Shown: in pieces, positions 5,541 through 6,633 of the stretch | Layout: the number at the start of each line of letters is the position of its first letter | How positions within the stretch are numbered: the stretch's first letter is position 1 | Source of the DNA: Fischerella sp. | Lineage (GTDB): Bacteria > Cyanobacteriota > Cyanobacteriia > Cyanobacteriales > Nostocaceae | Direction: 5' to 3' | Length of the DNA stretch: 6,633 bases | Assembly (NCBI GenBank): GCA_026419705.1 | Contig: JANZYY010000281.1 | Location: forward strand, 1-6,633 | Notes under the pieces: model-generated | The model's database searches: none | Told to the model about the DNA's origin: nothing | Seen by the model: the letters and a program-made list of their open reading frames with translations, nothing else | Position numbers and translations under genes: made by a program

Positions 5541-5735
5541 TTAAATCACGCTGAAGATAGAACTTGTGATTGTGTTAGCTTGCACTCCCATTAAAGAAGC
5601 TAACAAATCACCAGTATTTGTTACGGTGATGAGCGTGTTATTTGCATCTGTGCCAGTACCTTGGGTAATTGTTATGTCTGCAAATTTTAAGCCATTTAAG
5701 GCGTTGCGGAATTTAGGGATGAAATAATCAACCAT
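5541..5735 (-). pseudogene. C-terminal remnant of an RTX-like (calcium-binding) secreted protein
   Basis: A 64-residue frame whose sequence resembles the extreme C-terminus of large cyanobacterial RTX or hemolysin-type calcium-binding proteins: FADITITQGTGTDANNTLI (18-36), then TNTGDLLASLMGVQANTITS (40-59) and a final short hydrophobic end. The upstream part, which in such proteins would carry the glycine- and aspartate-rich nonapeptides and the enzyme domain, is absent. The frame continues past the ATG only through a low-complexity repeat (5738-5790) and then meets a stop just beyond it, within 5797-5802. I therefore read it as a truncated gene end, not an intact small gene. The stop codon at 5541-5543 is probably the original one. 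Expression is unlikely but not excluded. Confidence 0.65.
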
Positions 5736-5737
5736 AT

Positions 5738-5790
5738 TAGACGCGTAGACGCGTAGCGGCTTCTCGTAGAGTAGCGGCTTCCGTAGGTAG
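5738..5790. repeat. Tandem low-copy repeat, cyanobacterial dispersed-repeat type
   Basis: TAGACGCG occurs twice in tandem (5738-5745 and 5746-5753). It is followed by two near copies of a 17-18-nt unit, GTAGCGGCTTCTCGTAGA (5753-5770) and GTAGCGGCTTCCGTAGG (5771-5787). It is richer in G and C than its surroundings. It abuts the truncated 5' end of the RTX-like remnant on the minus strand, so its arrival may be linked to that truncation. Confidence 0.7.
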
Positions 5791-5941
5791 AAGAGGTTTT
5801 AACAGAGAAATACAAGAAAATCATGCAGCGGTGGGTCAGTGCACTCCAACAGGAGGTTTCGCTATGTGGACGCCCCCAGATGATTTGGAATTGCTATGAG
5901 TCATCAAGACCCCAAAAATTGAATTTTCTAAAAGAAAAAGT
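5791..5941. other. Intergenic tail downstream of the protease gene
   Basis: No gene is supported here. A G- and C-rich patch at about 5829-5882 (GGTGGGTCAGTGCACTCC, then CAGGAGGTTTCGC and GTGGACGCCCCC) looks like another dispersed cyanobacterial repeat fragment, judged from memory. Next to the protease stop, AAAATT and AATTTT flank a single base (about 5916-5930), too tight for a hairpin, so no convincing terminator was found. Confidence 0.4.
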
Positions 5942-6633
5942 TTACTGATTTTGGGCTGGACGAGGTGCAGGTTGGACAGTGACTTGCTCGGTCTGTCCAT
6001 TGCGTAAAAGTTGTATTTGCAAGTTGCTACCAATACCGCTTTGATCAACTATTTGCTGAATTTCTTCTGCTGTAGCAACGGGTTGGTTATTGATTTGTTG
6101 GATGACATCTCCCGGTTGCAATCCGGCTCTAGCTGCTGGAGAACCAGGAACGACGCGGATAATCACAACTCCTCTATCTGCTTCTACGCGAATATCACGA
6201 TTGGGAAGATTGTTAATTCTTTGCCTAACCTCTGGTGTGAGGCTCGCCATTTCAATACCTATGTAAGGATATTCAACTTTGCCTTCAGCAATCAATTGTT
6301 GGGCAATTCTTTGTGCTCTGTCGATCGGAATGGCAAAGCCGATCCCTTGAGCACCTTGGATGATAGCAGTATTGACGCCAATGACTTGACCGCGAGCATT
6401 TAAAAGAGGTCCGCCGGAGTTACCAGGATTAATAGCTGCGTCAGTCTGAATAAAACCAACGCCTCGGTTGGAGATTCCAAAATCACTGACAGAGCGGTCT
6501 ACCGCACTCACAACCCCTACTGTTACAGTTTCTTGCAAACCCAAGGGATTGCCAATAGCGATCGCCCATTGTCCTGGTCGCACTTGCTGGGAATTCCCCA
6601 ATTCTAAAGTTGGCAAATTCTGAGCAGGAATCT
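5942..6633 (-). CDS. Deg/HtrA-family serine protease with PDZ domain, C-terminal part (runs off right edge)
   Basis: The complement is open from the window edge to a TAA at 5944-5942: 229 visible residues beginning IPAQNLPTLELGNS. It is a trypsin-like periplasmic/lumenal endoprotease of the cyanobacterial HtrA/HhoA/HhoB group, which degrades or handles misfolded proteins. Seen in order: the GQWAIAIGNPLGLQETVTVG strand block, FIQTDAAINPGNSGGPLLN with the catalytic Ser (about visible residue 72), the GIGFAIP block near 96-102, and one PDZ domain from about 120 to 220 (YIGIEM, then GSPAARAGLQPGDVIQQIN). The chain ends soon after in a Pro/Gln tail, so there is a single PDZ, as in the Hho proteins. 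Catalytic His and Asp and any signal peptide lie outside the window. Which of the three paralogues it is cannot be told from this part. A TTG at 6616-6614 could be misread as a start but lies inside the protease domain. Confidence 0.95.
   Translation of the reverse strand, partial: IPAQNLPTLELGNSQQVRPGQWAIAIGNPLGLQETVTVGVVSAVDRSVSDFGISNRGVGFIQTDAAINPGNSGGPLLNARGQVIGVNTAIIQGAQGIGFAIPIDRAQRIAQQLIAEGKVEYPYIGIEMASLTPEVRQRINNLPNRDIRVEADRGVVIIRVVPGSPAARAGLQPGDVIQQINNQPVATAEEIQQIVDQSGIGSNLQIQLLRNGQTEQVTVQPAPRPAQNQ

Noticed and set aside
5836..6048. Minus-strand 70-codon frame overlapping the protease 3' end
   Set aside because: It overlaps the PDZ-coding region out of frame, and its C-terminal part is translated from repeat-like intergenic DNA.
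6011..6403. Plus-strand 130-codon frame opposite the protease gene
   Set aside because: It is antisense to the GNSGGP and PDZ-coding sequence, with no features of its own.

Overview
The window looks like chromosomal DNA from a filamentous cyanobacterium of the Nostocales type. It carries six perfect HIP1 octamers (GCGATCGC at 402, 1471, 2676, 3418, 5125 and 6558). It also has a tandem heptamer array of the STRR kind between two genes, several palindromic dispersed-repeat-like elements, and proteins typical of cyanobacteria: a REC-PAS signalling protein, a Deg/HtrA protease and an RTX-like C-terminal fragment. Taxonomy is inferred from these signs; no rRNA or marker gene is present.

Left part (1-2333, all minus strand). 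A REC-PAS signalling protein runs off the left edge; its receiver lacks the phosphoacceptor Asp. A gene-free stretch of about 800 bp follows, holding a 121-nt two-part inverted repeat and a clear intrinsic terminator. That terminator serves the next gene, a small DUF4870 (Tic20-like) membrane protein. Upstream of it is a doubtful 90-residue ORF.

Middle (2394-5429, all plus strand). An orphan RnfD/NqrB-like membrane protein is followed after 67 bp by a secreted DUF2330 protein. The spacer between them is almost entirely nine tandem heptamers. The pair probably forms an operon encoding a membrane protein and a lumenal or periplasmic partner. The RnfD-like protein keeps the family core but appears to lack the segment that carries the covalent flavin threonine, and no other Rnf or Nqr subunit is visible. 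A near-perfect 30-bp palindrome separates this pair from a small sigma-70-like regulator, which has an 8-bp inverted repeat just upstream of its start.

Right part (5430-6633, minus strand genes). The intergenic space is rich in repeats: a degenerate hairpin repeat, a 64-residue remnant of an RTX-like protein C-terminus, and a tandem repeat that abuts the remnant's truncated 5' end. The window ends in the C-terminal part of a Deg/HtrA serine protease with its catalytic Ser and PDZ domain; His and Asp would lie beyond the edge.

The most interesting points are the flavin-site-lacking RnfD plus DUF2330 pair, the degenerate receiver domain, and the heptamer array joining two co-directional genes.
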